A stretch of DNA of 52,263 bases from Allorhizocola rhizosphaerae (GTDB taxonomy: Bacteria > Actinomycetota > Actinomycetes > Mycobacteriales > Micromonosporaceae), in assembly GCF_003426775.1 (NCBI RefSeq), contig NZ_QJUG01000029.1, positions 1-52,263 on the forward strand, in the 5' to 3' direction. Positions 32,546 through 41,324 of the stretch are shown piece by piece (position 1 is the first letter of the stretch; each line of letters starts with the position of its first letter). The notes below the pieces were generated by a model, which worked only from the letters and a program-made list of their open reading frames with translations, did not search any database and was not told the origin of the DNA. The position numbers were made by a program, and so were the translations under genes.

Positions 32546-33676
32546 ATGACGAGGCGCGGCAGGGTGGCCGGTGGGATCGGCACCATGGTGATGCTGATGG
32601 TGTTGACGTCGTGGCCGCCGGTGCGTTTGCTCAGCTTCGATCCCGACAAGGCATCCAAGGGCGGCTCTGTGCTTGACCACCTGCCCGCGCACATCCGCCC
32701 GCTTGCGATCGACCTGCCCGGTGGCGGGGTGCCCATGCGTGCCGACTGGTCTCCCGGCGGTGATCGGCTCGTGTTCCTGGACGCGCCGATCGGCGACGTG
32801 TGGGAATACGACCTTGACAGCGGTGTCGCCCGCAACCTGACGGAGGCCTTCCTGCCAGGCGGTGTGTTAAGGGCTCATCACCTCACCAACGGTGATCTCG
32901 TGTTGTGCGCGCCGCTGCAACGCAATCGTCAGGATCCCGAGGGTGATCGATTCGCCGGCCGGCTATGGGTCCTTTCTGCGCCCCTCGGTTCCCGCGCCCC
33001 GGTCGGACTCGATGCGCCCTGCTGGGAGGGGATCGCGGTGTCGAAGCAGCCGGGTTCGACGCGCATAGCGTGGAACGAGGCATCGATCGACTTCACCGCC
33101 GTACCGCAGGTTTTCGGCGAGGCGCTCTTCGGCGAGTCGAGAATCTTCACCGGCCGGATCGTCTATGACCACGCGGGTAGGCCGGCACTTGTCGATCGGA
33201 GGGTCGTCGTGGACAAGACCGATGTCGGTGTCATCACACCAGCCGTCGAAGCGCAGGACTTTCGCCGCATCGACGACGGCGATCCGAACGTCGATGACGA
33301 GCTGATCTTCAGCGCCTACTTCCACAACGGCGGTCAGGTCATGGGGGTCGACCTCGACACGGGTGCGATCACCGACTACGCGCCCGCCTCACACTTCTAC
33401 GAAGAGGCAGAAGGCATCGATCCGGCGGGGCGTTACGTGCTTGTCGAGCGGGACCTCGCGATCGTACTTTTCCCGGGAGAGCTCGACATCTGGCGGCTGG
33501 CGCTCGACGGCAGCGGCTCATTCGAGCGGCTCACGACCTTCAATCATTACGCCGGTTACGGCGCGACCAACCCGGTCGTGTCGCCTGACGGCAACAGCAT
33601 CGCGTTCCAGCTCGAGAAGGCGGACTCCGAGCACGGCCAGGGCCACGGCCTGCTGCTGTTCGACCTGGCACGGTGA
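32546..33676 (+). CDS. Exported or membrane-anchored TolB-like beta-propeller protein
   Basis: About 376 residues from ATG 32546 (GGTGGGAC before it; ATG 32522 is an alternative). The N-terminus is a signal or anchor (GRVAGGIGTMVMLMVLTSWP). The body has PD40/WD40-like blades: GVPMRADWSPGGDRLVFLDA, VWEYDLDSGVARNLTEAF, QVMGVDLDTGAITDY, ELDIWRLALDGSGSFERLTT and NPVVSPDGNSIAFQLEKA. Such six- or seven-bladed propellers occur in TolB and peptidase-like exoproteins, where they mediate protein binding. No catalytic domain is present. It is monocistronic and ends 207 bases before the MarR gene. Confidence 0.75.
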   Translation: MTRRGRVAGGIGTMVMLMVLTSWPPVRLLSFDPDKASKGGSVLDHLPAHIRPLAIDLPGGGVPMRADWSPGGDRLVFLDAPIGDVWEYDLDSGVARNLTEAFLPGGVLRAHHLTNGDLVLCAPLQRNRQDPEGDRFAGRLWVLSAPLGSRAPVGLDAPCWEGIAVSKQPGSTRIAWNEASIDFTAVPQVFGEALFGESRIFTGRIVYDHAGRPALVDRRVVVDKTDVGVITPAVEAQDFRRIDDGDPNVDDELIFSAYFHNGGQVMGVDLDTGAITDYAPASHFYEEAEGIDPAGRYVLVERDLAIVLFPGELDIWRLALDGSGSFERLTTFNHYAGYGATNPVVSPDGNSIAFQLEKADSEHGQGHGLLLFDLAR

Positions 33677-33883
33677 GAAGGCCGGTCAGCGCCACGCAAC
33701 CGACAGGCGCTGCGCCGTCGTGGAAAACCCGCACGCCATCCCACAGCAGTCCAATGTGGTCCCCGCCCGCGCCCGCAGTGGTTCACGTGGCGGACGCCCG
33801 GCGGCCTACGACGCCCAGCCCTCGCCCACATATGGCAACTGCACATGGGCGGTGATCCCGTGGCGATGCCATCTCTGTAAGGC

Positions 33884-34390
33884 ATGATCGATGCTGTGGT
33901 TGACCGAGCGGAGATTTCGACGGCGAAGGATGCCGCGGATCATGAACTGATCGTGGCCTTCGGTAGGTTCCTGGGTTCGGCCAACCGGCTGGAATACATC
34001 CTGGGGCGGGCGATCGAGCAGGAATGCGGGATCAGCCACCTGATGTTCGAGGTGCTGCTGATCCTGGCCCGGGCGGGCGGTCCGGGTCTGACGATGGGTG
34101 CCATCAGCCGGGAGCAGGTGCTCACCACGGGTGGTGTGACTCGGCTGATCGACCGGATGGAGACGGCTGGGTTGGTGGAGCGCAGCAACGATCCTCATGA
34201 CCGGCGCGGCCGCCTCGTCCGATTGACCCCTCTCGGCGAGCAGACGGTGGTGCACGCTGCCCGGGTCCACGTGGAAAACATCGTGCGTTACTTCCTCGAA
34301 CCACTGCCCGCAAACCGCCGCAAGCGTTTCGTTGACGACCTGCGGATCCTTAGCCACTCAGCCCGCGACATGCTTCCCCGCCTGCGGTAA
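33884..34390 (+). CDS. MarR-family transcriptional regulator
   Basis: 168 residues from ATG 33884. The winged helix is clear: LMFEVLLILARAGGPGLTMG, AISREQVLTTGGVTRLIDRM (recognition helix), ETAGLVERSNDPHDRRGRLV RLTPLGE (wing with the DxRxxR signature). Flanking helices for dimerisation are at both ends (FGRFLGSANRLEYILGRAIE; ARVHVENIVRYFLEPL). It precedes, on the same strand, a DsbA-like fossil, an MBL-fold gene and a SnoaL-like gene. It probably regulates these or itself through the palindrome at 34437-34450. Confidence 0.9.
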   Translation: MIDAVVDRAEISTAKDAADHELIVAFGRFLGSANRLEYILGRAIEQECGISHLMFEVLLILARAGGPGLTMGAISREQVLTTGGVTRLIDRMETAGLVERSNDPHDRRGRLVRLTPLGEQTVVHAARVHVENIVRYFLEPLPANRRKRFVDDLRILSHSARDMLPRLR

Positions 34391-34436
34391 GGCCTGCGAT
34401 CCAGATCACACCGCGACGCACACCGCTCGGGAAATA

Positions 34437-34450
34437 TCTGACGCATCAGA
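34437..34450. promoter_or_regulatory. Candidate MarR operator
   Basis: TCTGA and TCAGA arms are separated by CGCA, in a relatively AT-rich patch 17 bases before the DsbA-like start. MarR proteins bind such short palindromes near promoters. Assignment rests on position alone. Confidence 0.4.
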
Positions 34451-34466
34451 TTCTGTTGAGTCAGGC

Positions 34467-34776
34467 ATGAAGCTGGTCTACGCTTTCGACGCGCACTGCG
34501 GCTGGTCACATGGGTTCTCGGGTGCGATTTCGCCGGTCGCGCCGAGACATCCCGATCTGCCTATCGAGGTCGTGTCGAGCGGTCTTTCACCGGCGAGCGC
34601 CGGCAGCCGATCCGGGCCACTGAGGCCGACTTCGCCTCGTCGTCCAGCCTGGCATCCACGCCTACCCGGCCCTGCTCGCTGCCTCTGGCGAGCACGTCGT
34701 CCCACTGGCCAGCGGGCATGCCACCGCTGATCAGATCGATTCACGCCTTTCCACGGTACCGACCGATCTAATCTGA
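34467..34776 (+). pseudogene. DsbA-family (thioredoxin-like) oxidoreductase fossil
   Basis: The start at ATG 34467 is family-like: MKLVYAFDAHCGWSHGFSG, with CGWS where DsbA relatives have CxxC-like or CYWS pairs. It continues as HPDLPIEVVSSGL. One base shift then gives FTGERRQPIRATEADFASSS. The end, in the third frame, reads GIHAYPALLAASGEHVVPLA SGHATADQIDSRLS, the normal C-terminus with its cis-Pro-type region. The helical insert of roughly 100 residues between these parts is missing. With a deletion and two frame changes, no active protein is expected. Confidence 0.65.
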
Positions 34777-34817
34777 TCATGGCCTCGCAGCCGATTCGCA
34801 CCTTATGAGGAGAAATC

Positions 34818-35624
34818 GTGAGCACGCTCAACTTCACCGTCGCTGACCTGGACTTCCCGGTCGGCAGCAAGAACAAGACGGCCACCCTGGTCACCGGTGA
34901 CCACGACGCACTGCTGATCGACGCCGGGTTCACCCGGGCAGACGGCCATCGCCTGGTGGCACAGATCCTCGACTCTGGCAAACGGCTGACCACCCTGTTC
35001 ATCAGCCACGGCGACCCCGACTTCTACTTCGGCGCGCAAGTCGTGGCCGACGCGTTCCCCGACGCCGCCATCGTCGCCACCCCGCAGACCATCGAGCACA
35101 TCAACCACTCGTACGAAGGCAAGCTGAAAGCCTGGGCGGCAGCCGGGGTCAACCTGCCGACCCGGCTAGTCGAGCTGACCCCGCTGACGGGTGATGTTTC
35201 TCTTGAAGGGCATCAGTTCCAGCTGCGCGGCGGCCCGGCGGCCTTGCCCGACCGGCACTATCTATGGCAGGCCGAGCACCGCGCCATCCTCGGCGGCGTC
35301 TTGTTGTTCCAGCACGAACACGTGTGGGTCGCCGATACCGCCAAGCCCGAGCAGCGCGCCGCCTGGATCGCCCTGCTTGACGAGATGGCAGCCCTGGACC
35401 CGCAGCTGGTCATACCTGGACACCGGCTTCCCGGCACGCCGGCTGACGCCAGCGCCATCGCCGGTACCCGTGACTACCTGATCGCCTTCGAGCAGGAGCT
35501 GGCAAAGGCGGCCGACGGCGCCGCGCTGACCGCAGCGCTGGTCAACCGGTACCCCGGCTATGGCATGCAGATCGCCGCACAGATCGGCGCGAAGGTCGCC
35601 AAAGGCGAAATGGCGTGGGGATGA
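34818..35624 (+). CDS. MBL-fold metallo-hydrolase with altered metal motif
   Basis: 268 residues from GTG 34818 (GAGGAG upstream at about 34807). The metallo-beta-lactamase layout is present: TATLVTGDHDALLIDAGF, LTTLFISHGDPDFYFGAQVV, PTRLVELTPLTGD, HAILGG-like HRAILGGVLLFQ, and ALDPQLVIPGHRLPG. The metal motif HxHxDH reads H64-G-D66-P-D68-F69, so two His ligands are replaced. The later His (GHRLPG) and the acidic HVWVAD are kept. Relatives with the SHGDPDFYFG wording exist, so this may be a natural subgroup with a different metal set. It overlaps the SnoaL-like gene by four bases (ATGA). Confidence 0.85.
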   Translation: MSTLNFTVADLDFPVGSKNKTATLVTGDHDALLIDAGFTRADGHRLVAQILDSGKRLTTLFISHGDPDFYFGAQVVADAFPDAAIVATPQTIEHINHSYEGKLKAWAAAGVNLPTRLVELTPLTGDVSLEGHQFQLRGGPAALPDRHYLWQAEHRAILGGVLLFQHEHVWVADTAKPEQRAAWIALLDEMAALDPQLVIPGHRLPGTPADASAIAGTRDYLIAFEQELAKAADGAALTAALVNRYPGYGMQIAAQIGAKVAKGEMAWG

Positions 35625-36061
35625 CCCTGATGACAGATTTCGCCACCTCCACCGCACCCGCCGACGTGGTGCGGCGCCAGTACCTGGCGTCCGCGACCGG
35701 CAATCTTGAAGCCCTGCGCGCCACCCTGGCTCCCGACGTCGAGTGGACCGAGATGGCCGGCTTCCCACTCGCCGGCACCTACCGGACACCAGCCGGTGTC
35801 ACCGCCAACGTGATGGAAAAGCTCGCCGCCGAGTGGGACGACTGGACCGCCCACGACGACACCTACATCGCTGACGGAGAAAATGTCGCCGTCCTGGCCC
35901 GATACACCGCCACCAACAAAGCCACCGGCAAAGCCATCAGCGTCCGGGTCGCCCACCACTTCGTCGTACGAGGCGGACAGATCGTGCGCTTCGAACAGTT
36001 CGTCGACACCGCCAAAGTCCGTGAAGCCATGCCCAGCGGCGGTCTCAGCCCAGAACCTTGA
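35621..36061 (+). CDS. SnoaL-like (NTF2-fold) protein
   Basis: 146 residues from ATG 35621, which overlaps the MBL gene stop; ATG 35630 is another possibility. The NTF2-like cone is recognisable: VVRRQYLASATGNLEALRAT, LAPDVEWTEMAGFPLAGTYR, a middle VAVLARYTATNKATGKAISV, and VAHHFVVRGGQIVRFEQFVD TAKV at the end. Family members are small-molecule isomerases, cyclases or binding proteins; the pocket cannot be read for substrate. Coupling to the MBL enzyme suggests a shared detoxification or degradation step, probably MarR-controlled. A strong terminator follows 75 bases downstream. Confidence 0.88.
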   Translation: MTLMTDFATSTAPADVVRRQYLASATGNLEALRATLAPDVEWTEMAGFPLAGTYRTPAGVTANVMEKLAAEWDDWTAHDDTYIADGENVAVLARYTATNKATGKAISVRVAHHFVVRGGQIVRFEQFVDTAKVREAMPSGGLSPEP

Positions 36062-36135
36062 ACGGGCCGATGACGGGAGCGGCGAGCTGCTGTCAGCCGA
36101 TTTGCGTTGGCACGTAGCACTTCAGGGCCTGCTTG

Positions 36136-36171
36136 GCTCCCGATGCGCTCGGGGGCTGGCGCATCGGGAGC
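36136..36171. terminator. Bidirectional hairpin between SnoaL-like and protease genes
   Basis: A perfect 13-base stem (GCTCCCGATGCGC and its complement) closes a 10-base loop between two convergent genes. It is 7 bases from the protease stop and about 75 from the SnoaL-like stop, so it likely serves both. Confidence 0.75.
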
Positions 36172-36177
36172 GTCTCA

Positions 36178-36927
36178 TCAGGCCGGGAGGCCGCCGACCT
36201 GCGAATTGATCCAGGAACGGATCGAGGGAAGGTCACCGTAGATGGACGGGCTGGTGCCACAGACCGAGCTTCCGCGGCTCGTGGCGCCGATCAGCCACCA
36301 GCGGGTGCTACCCGAGAACTTGCGCACCTGTGGGCCGCCGGAGTCGCCGTAGCAGGCGCCGGAGTTGCCGCCGGGGTTGTTGGTGCAGATCTCGTATGGG
36401 CCGTTGATGCCCCCGCACCTGCTGTCGGAGAGGATCGACGTGTCCAACTGGTAGGCCCTGGTGGGCGCACCGCCGCAGCCACGGGTTGGGCACGTTTGGC
36501 CCCAGCCGATGATGCGGGTGGGTGTGCCGGCGGCACCGGATGTGGTGGGGATGGGCGCCGGTGCGTAGCTCACCGACGAGCGCAGCTGCAGCAGCTTCAC
36601 GTCGATGAAGGGGTGGTTGACGCCGCGCAGGACGCCGACGACCGTGCCACCGCTGTCGCGGTAGACACTGCCGACGCGCACCGACGTCGGAGTCGGGCAG
36701 TGCTTAGCGGTGACGACCCAGTTGGCCTTGATCAGCGTGCCGGTACAACCGGCAACATAGACCAGCCACGGGTAGTTTTCCGTCACGGGTTGGCCGCCTA
36801 CGACCATTGGGGTGACGCCGTCATCACCCGAGTAGTAGGAGGCGTTAGCTGGGGCCGGGACGGCAAGCAGCGCGGCGGTCAGGGCGGCAGCCGCTAGCGC
36901 GCCGGCTATTGAGCGGGGTGTTTTCAT
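36178..36927 (-). CDS. Secreted trypsin-like serine protease
   Basis: 249 residues with a signal peptide (RSIAGALAAAALTAALLAVP then APANAS, about 1-30) and a short propeptide. The chymotrypsin fold carries its triad: His in WVVTAKHC (about 74), Asp in HPFIDVKLLQL (about 107) and Ser in CYGDSGGP (about 196). Conserved Cys residues occur around the His and Ser loops. The mature start VVGGQPV resembles the IVGG activation site. The S1-pocket region near SRCGGINGPYEICTNNPGGN suggests a small pocket rather than clear Arg/Lys preference. The start is preceded by an AT-rich stretch (36935-36985) that may hold the promoter. It would act outside the cell. Confidence 0.93.
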   Translation of the reverse strand: MKTPRSIAGALAAAALTAALLAVPAPANASYYSGDDGVTPMVVGGQPVTENYPWLVYVAGCTGTLIKANWVVTAKHCPTPTSVRVGSVYRDSGGTVVGVLRGVNHPFIDVKLLQLRSSVSYAPAPIPTTSGAAGTPTRIIGWGQTCPTRGCGGAPTRAYQLDTSILSDSRCGGINGPYEICTNNPGGNSGACYGDSGGPQVRKFSGSTRWWLIGATSRGSSVCGTSPSIYGDLPSIRSWINSQVGGLPA

Positions 36928-37000
36928 GCCGCATACGGTGCCGTATGCGCATATAAATTTTCAATTTCCTAACTGAAGTTTGAACAATTGACGAAACCCC
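36928..37000 (-). promoter_or_regulatory. AT-rich promoter region of the protease gene
   Basis: Immediately upstream of the protease start, GTGCCGTATGCGCATATAAA is followed by TTTTCAATTTCCTAACTG. This is the most AT-rich patch nearby and contains TATAAA-like and TTCAAA-like words on the minus strand. No matching operator was identified. Promoter activity is inferred from composition and position. Confidence 0.35.
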
Positions 37001-37039
37001 GGTCAGCCTGCTGCTCCGACGTCCACATTGCCCGCAGCG

Positions 37040-37210
37040 TCGTACCGGATCCGCAAGCCGCCCTCATCGTGCACGCCGGGCGAGTCGAAAGTCATGTACG
37101 CAGATGTTGGGGAACCTTGTGCCCGTCAAGGCTATGCGAGTCCGGCGGGTGTGCTCGGCAACGAGGTGCTGATGAACGACCCGGAGGGCAACGAGTTCTG
37201 CGTCGCATGA
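37040..37210 (+). pseudogene. VOC/glyoxalase-family C-terminal fragment
   Basis: The plus frame ends GVLGNEVLMNDPEGNEFCVA and stops at 37210. DPEGNEFCV is the signature end of VOC (glyoxalase/bleomycin-resistance-like) proteins, normally preceded by a WVVLA-type strand. Upstream sense is lost within about 40 residues and no start is evident. Only the last beta-hairpin of the gene survives. Confidence 0.5.
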
Positions 37211-37280
37211 GGCGGTGCGGGACACGCCACCGGGTCGGCCGGGATCGTACGCACAACCGCCGGCGGTCCATCGGTGCCGG

Positions 37281-37310
37281 GCGTGGGCACCGGTTGGCCG
37301 GTGCCCACGC
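37281..37310. terminator. Perfect 13-base hairpin
   Basis: GCGTGGGCACCGG pairs perfectly with its complement across a TTGG loop. It lies 20 bases beyond the stop of the minus-strand secreted-protein gene at 37330 and would terminate it; it also faces the VOC fossil. Confidence 0.7.
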
Positions 37311-37329
37311 TTGCTCGGTCACTTGTGGC

Positions 37330-37764
37330 TCAGCAGCATCGGGTGGCAGGGCCGAGGGCATTGTAGACTATCGATCCATTGACAACGATCTGCACGCGGG
37401 TCCTGAAATCCAGATTAGTCCGACCCTCGATCTTGACGGGCGATCCCCAGTAGTGCCCTATCGCGCAGCCGTCTTCGACCCAGCCTGTGTACCCCTGCAA
37501 CACACCGTCTCGAAAGACATCCACCCTGACTTTCGACGTGCAGGTGCCGGAGTATGGCGCCGGCGCGTTGATGTAGAAGTCAGGGTACATGAATCTGCCA
37601 TCGTCTCCGCTGCAGACGCCGATGTGCCAGTTTCTCTGTGTAATGTCGGAGCATCCACCGCCACTTGCGTGCGCTGGGTTTGCCACCACCACCATCGCCA
37701 CCACCGAGGCGATGACGGCGGCGAGCATGACAGCTGCCGCCGCGATGGGCCTTCGCTGACTCAT
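37330..37764 (-). CDS. Secreted cysteine-rich protein, unknown function
   Basis: 144 residues from ATG 37764 with an excellent RBS (GGGAGGAAGA directly upstream). A signal peptide (MSQRRPIAAAAVMLAAVIAS then VVAMVVVANPAHA, about 1-33) precedes a mature domain of about 110 residues with six Cys: GGGCSDI, HIGVCSGDD, SGTCTSKV, EDGCAIG and a terminal RCC. The chain shows many beta-like stretches (KVRVDVFRDGVLQGYTGWV, RVQIVVNGSIVYN). It looks like a small disulphide-stabilised beta protein; no family is recognised. It is followed by a strong hairpin and lies just upstream of the SARP gene's 3' end. Confidence 0.75.
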   Translation of the reverse strand: MSQRRPIAAAAVMLAAVIASVVAMVVVANPAHASGGGCSDITQRNWHIGVCSGDDGRFMYPDFYINAPAPYSGTCTSKVRVDVFRDGVLQGYTGWVEDGCAIGHYWGSPVKIEGRTNLDFRTRVQIVVNGSIVYNALGPATRCC

Positions 37765-37903
37765 TCTTCCTCCCAGGTTTCTGAGCCCGGGCCCGGGCTC
37801 GGCCGTTACCCTCGTCCTGCCCGGTTTGGCGGTGGTATTGATCCGGTATGGGCGCAGGTCAACGGTGCCGGCCTGACGCGCGTGCTGGTCCGCTTGCGGC
37901 AGC

Positions 37904-40774
37904 TCAGGGTTGCAGGGCGTCGAACTCTTCGACAACGAGGCGTCGATGCAAGCCGGACAGCTTCGGCTCGGTGAGGAGGCTGCGCAGGATGGTCCCCGCG
38001 GCGCTGGTGTCGCCGCGCAGCCGTAGCAGGCGGGCGCGGCGGCGTGCGGTCGCGTGTTCGACCGGCCGGGAGTAGGTGTCGGTCACGTGATCGTCGGCAA
38101 CATCGAGAAGCCGCTCAGCCTCGCCGAGCCTGCCCTGATCCAGCATCACCTCGGCGAGCACGCCGGCGCATGTCGACTCGAACTGCAGCCCGATGGTGCG
38201 CAGCATGGTGCGGGCGCGCGAGACAAGCTCGGCCGCCTCGTCGAGGCGGCCGAGCTTGCGCATGAGCAGGCCACGGTTGTACCAGGCGTGAGCCTGGTAC
38301 ATCGGGACGCCAAGCTGAGTGCTCAGCGCCATGGCTTGCCCGAAGTGGTGCTCTGCCTCCTCATACCGTCCCATGTGGACGTACAGGTGCGTGAGCTCGT
38401 TGTGCAGGTTGCACATGCCGCCTTGGTCGCCCAGTGAGCACGTGATGGCGTATGCCTGCTCCAGGTGTCGCAAGGCGTCGTGCGGCTCGTCCAGCCAGAA
38501 ACTTGCGTGATAGGCGGCGGTATGCGCTGCCGCGTCGCCGCGCGGCCACCCCGTTTCCCTTGCCGCCTGCGCTGCGGCCCGCGCGTGCTGCCGCATGGCG
38601 TTCAGGTCGCCGAGGTTGCCGGTGGCGCTCGCCCGCGCCAGGTGGGCGGCTGCCAGGCCGCCGGAGTCCGCTGCCTGGCTTGCGGCCTCCAGGGCAAGCC
38701 CGGACAGCCACTGATACTCGTCGACAAGACCGCGGATGGTGTAGTAGCCACGCAACGCGTCGACGAGCCGCCAGCACAGATCGGTGTGAGGCCCGCCCGC
38801 CGCCCAGGAGGCCATGGCGACCAGGTTTTCCCGTTCGGCGTCGAACCAGTCGCACGCGGCCTTCCAGGTTGTGAAGGGATCGTCCACATCGGACTGATCG
38901 GCGGGAAGTGGGAGCCGGGCAGTTGCCGGGTTGATCCGCGCGGCGGCGCGGTGGCCAACTCCCAGATACCAGCGGGCCAGGCGGACCGCCGCGGCGTCGC
39001 CGCGCGACCCGAATGCCGGTGAGACGCCGACGGCGAATTCGCGCAGGAGATCGTGCTGGCGGTATCGCTGCGGACCTGAGCGTTCGACCATGCTCGCCGA
39101 AGCCAGCCTCCTCAGCGCCGATCGGGCTTCGAGCTCGGCAGTCGAGGAGAGGGCTGCCGCGGCTGCTGTCGTGAAGTCCCGGCACGGGGCGTGCGCCATG
39201 AGGCAGAACAGCTCCTGCTCGGGCTCGGGCAGCATCCGATATGAGTGGTCGAACACCGCAGCGATCGAGCTCCGCGGGTCGTCATCGGTCTGCAATGCGC
39301 GCAAAGGCTGGTTGTCGAGATCCTTGACCAGCTCCGAAACGAGAAGGGCCGGACGGTCGCCCAATTGCGCCGCGCAGATCCGCAACGCCAACGGAAGATG
39401 GCCGCACGCGCGGACCAGCCGAGCGGTCGCCTCAGGCTCGGCGGCGCACCGATCCGCGCCGATCATGGCCACGAGGGCGGCCCGCGACTCCTCCGGGCTG
39501 AGCACGTCGAGATCGATGCGGCTGGCGCCTTCCCGTGCCACCAGGCCGCCGAGCCGATAGCGGCTCGTGATGACGGTCAGGCAGCCGGGACCGCCGGGCA
39601 GCAACGGGCGCACCTGCTCCGGTCCTGCCGCATCGTCGAGAATCATCAGCATCCGCTTGCCGGCAACCGTGCTGCGAAACAGCGCCGCGGCCGCCTCGAC
39701 CTCCGACGGGATGTCCAGCGCCCACACGCCCAGCGCTCGCAATATCAGCGCCAATGCCCGTTGGGGGGCAAGCGGTTCGACGGCGTGGCCGCGCAGATCG
39801 ACATGCAATTGACCATCGGGAAACAGGTTCAGAGCACGGTGGGCCCACTCCAGGGCCAGGGCGGTCTTGCCGACGCCGCCCATGCCGACGATGGTCACCA
39901 CACCGGCGTCTGCTGCCGCAAATTCGTCCAGCTTGGACAGTGCCTCATGTCTACCGACAAAAGCCCGCGGCCGGGCCGGCAGCTGCGCCGGAACTGGCGC
40001 AGACGCCACCGATGACACCTGCGGCAATGCGGCCGGCGCCGGATCGTCGCCACGCAGGATGTCCAAGTGAATGCGCTGCAGCGGCTCGGCCGGCTCGACA
40101 CCGAGCTGATCGCGCAGGATCCGGTAGCCATCCTGATAGACCGCAAGTGCCTCGGCACTTCTTCCACACCGGAAGAGAGCGATCATCAACTGGCCGCGGA
40201 ACCGTTCCCGCAACGGGTGCTCGTGGACCATGCCTGACAGCTCGGCGACAACCCGCTGATGCTCACCCAGCGCCAGGTCGGCCCCGATCCGCTCCTCCAC
40301 GGCCTGCAGGCGTGCCTCGTTGAGCCGCGTGGTGCTCTCGCGCAGCGCGTCCACCGATGCCAGATCCGAGTAGGCGGGCCCGCGCCAAAGACCCAGCGCC
40401 TCAGCCAGATACGACCGCCCGCCGCGGACGTTCCCCGTCTCGATCGACCGGCGCGCCAGCTCCACCAACGCCTCGAACTCCGCCGCGTCGAACTCGCCGT
40501 CGCCGACCATCAGCCGATATCCGTGCGGCTGGCGGGTGATCCTGCCCGGCTCGCCCAACGCCTTGCGCAGCTGGTACACATACACCTGGATGTTCTTGGC
40601 CGCAGTCCGGGGTGGACCATCGGCCCAGACCGCGTCGATGAGCGTCTCCATTGAGACCGCACGATTCGGCTCGGTCAAGAGTTTCGAGAGAACGAGGCGA
40701 TCCCGGCGCGCGCCGATCACGATCTCACCCGTGATGCCGAGCACCCGCAAAGGACCGAGAACCTCGAATCGCAT
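37904..40774 (-). CDS. SARP-type regulator with NB-ARC and TPR domains (AfsR-like)
   Basis: 956 residues from ATG 40774. Order: OmpR-like winged helix (about 1-95; MRFEVLGPLRVLGITGEIVI, LSKLLTEPNRAVSMETLIDA, KNIQVYVYQLRKALG), BTAD helical domain (about 98-245), NB-ARC ATPase (about 270-560) with P-loop GMGGVGKTALALEW (about 295), Walker B RMLMILDDAAG and LTVITSRYRLGG, then TPR repeats (about 640-930) ending LLTEPKLSGLHRRLVVEEFD. This is the AfsR layout: activators of secondary metabolism or development that bind direct repeats near promoters. No biosynthetic cluster lies in the window, so its target may be elsewhere. Confidence 0.93.
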   Translation of the reverse strand: MRFEVLGPLRVLGITGEIVIGARRDRLVLSKLLTEPNRAVSMETLIDAVWADGPPRTAAKNIQVYVYQLRKALGEPGRITRQPHGYRLMVGDGEFDAAEFEALVELARRSIETGNVRGGRSYLAEALGLWRGPAYSDLASVDALRESTTRLNEARLQAVEERIGADLALGEHQRVVAELSGMVHEHPLRERFRGQLMIALFRCGRSAEALAVYQDGYRILRDQLGVEPAEPLQRIHLDILRGDDPAPAALPQVSSVASAPVPAQLPARPRAFVGRHEALSKLDEFAAADAGVVTIVGMGGVGKTALALEWAHRALNLFPDGQLHVDLRGHAVEPLAPQRALALILRALGVWALDIPSEVEAAAALFRSTVAGKRMLMILDDAAGPEQVRPLLPGGPGCLTVITSRYRLGGLVAREGASRIDLDVLSPEESRAALVAMIGADRCAAEPEATARLVRACGHLPLALRICAAQLGDRPALLVSELVKDLDNQPLRALQTDDDPRSSIAAVFDHSYRMLPEPEQELFCLMAHAPCRDFTTAAAAALSSTAELEARSALRRLASASMVERSGPQRYRQHDLLREFAVGVSPAFGSRGDAAAVRLARWYLGVGHRAAARINPATARLPLPADQSDVDDPFTTWKAACDWFDAERENLVAMASWAAGGPHTDLCWRLVDALRGYYTIRGLVDEYQWLSGLALEAASQAADSGGLAAAHLARASATGNLGDLNAMRQHARAAAQAARETGWPRGDAAAHTAAYHASFWLDEPHDALRHLEQAYAITCSLGDQGGMCNLHNELTHLYVHMGRYEEAEHHFGQAMALSTQLGVPMYQAHAWYNRGLLMRKLGRLDEAAELVSRARTMLRTIGLQFESTCAGVLAEVMLDQGRLGEAERLLDVADDHVTDTYSRPVEHATARRRARLLRLRGDTSAAGTILRSLLTEPKLSGLHRRLVVEEFDALQP

Positions 40775-41324
40775 GGCATTGATCTTAGTGCTGCTGGGCG
40801 ATGCACCTCACCCATACGAAGTTGACGCTGAATTGACGGCTTGCTTTTCTGTCGAGGCCGGCTCGCCGCTGGCGAGGCTGTGCCTGGTGCCCTTGTATCG
40901 AAGGAGCCGCTGGTGGCTCGGCGAACTGTCCTGGGCGCAGCTTGCCCGCCAGCCGGGCGTGCATGTGCACGGCAACCCTGCGCCTCATACGCCAGATGCC
41001 CGGCTGGTTCCCGCGCTACGTGTTCACCCCGCAGGCACTGCGCTGAGTCGCAACCCGTCTTCCGGCGGGCCCGACTCACCGCCTGGAACGCGAACGTCCA
41101 CATATTCGTCAGCCGTCCGTTGTCCGTGCGCGTTGCCGCTGGCTCGGAATGAAGTTGTGGTCACACACACGCTGCCGGGTCGCGTGGACCCGGCAGCGAG
41201 GACGGTGGCCGGCCGTGGAGACAGATGTCCGCGCTGCGGGCAGTGCCGATTCCGGCTCGGCCAGCCGCCGTTATCGGAACAGGGTTTTGGCTTATCGGGC
41301 TCGGGTTGCCGGGCTGTGTGCCGT
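40775..41324. other. Intergenic stretch without gene
   Basis: 550 bases between the SARP start and the amidohydrolase stop. Frames on both strands are open but Arg/Pro/Ala-rich and lack domains. The left edge must hold the SARP promoter (a GTTGACGCTGAATTGACG patch at about 40820 is mildly AT-rich). A strong hairpin lies at 41171-41197. Confidence 0.35.
41171..41197 (-). terminator. Hairpin downstream of the amidohydrolase gene
   Basis: GCTGCCGGGTC pairs with its exact complement across a GCGTG loop. It lies about 130 bases past the amidohydrolase stop on the minus strand; no other gene ends closer. Confidence 0.6.

Noticed and set aside
40841-41152. Plus-strand ORF between SARP and amidohydrolase
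   Set aside because: Composition follows GC drift, there is no RBS and no domain.
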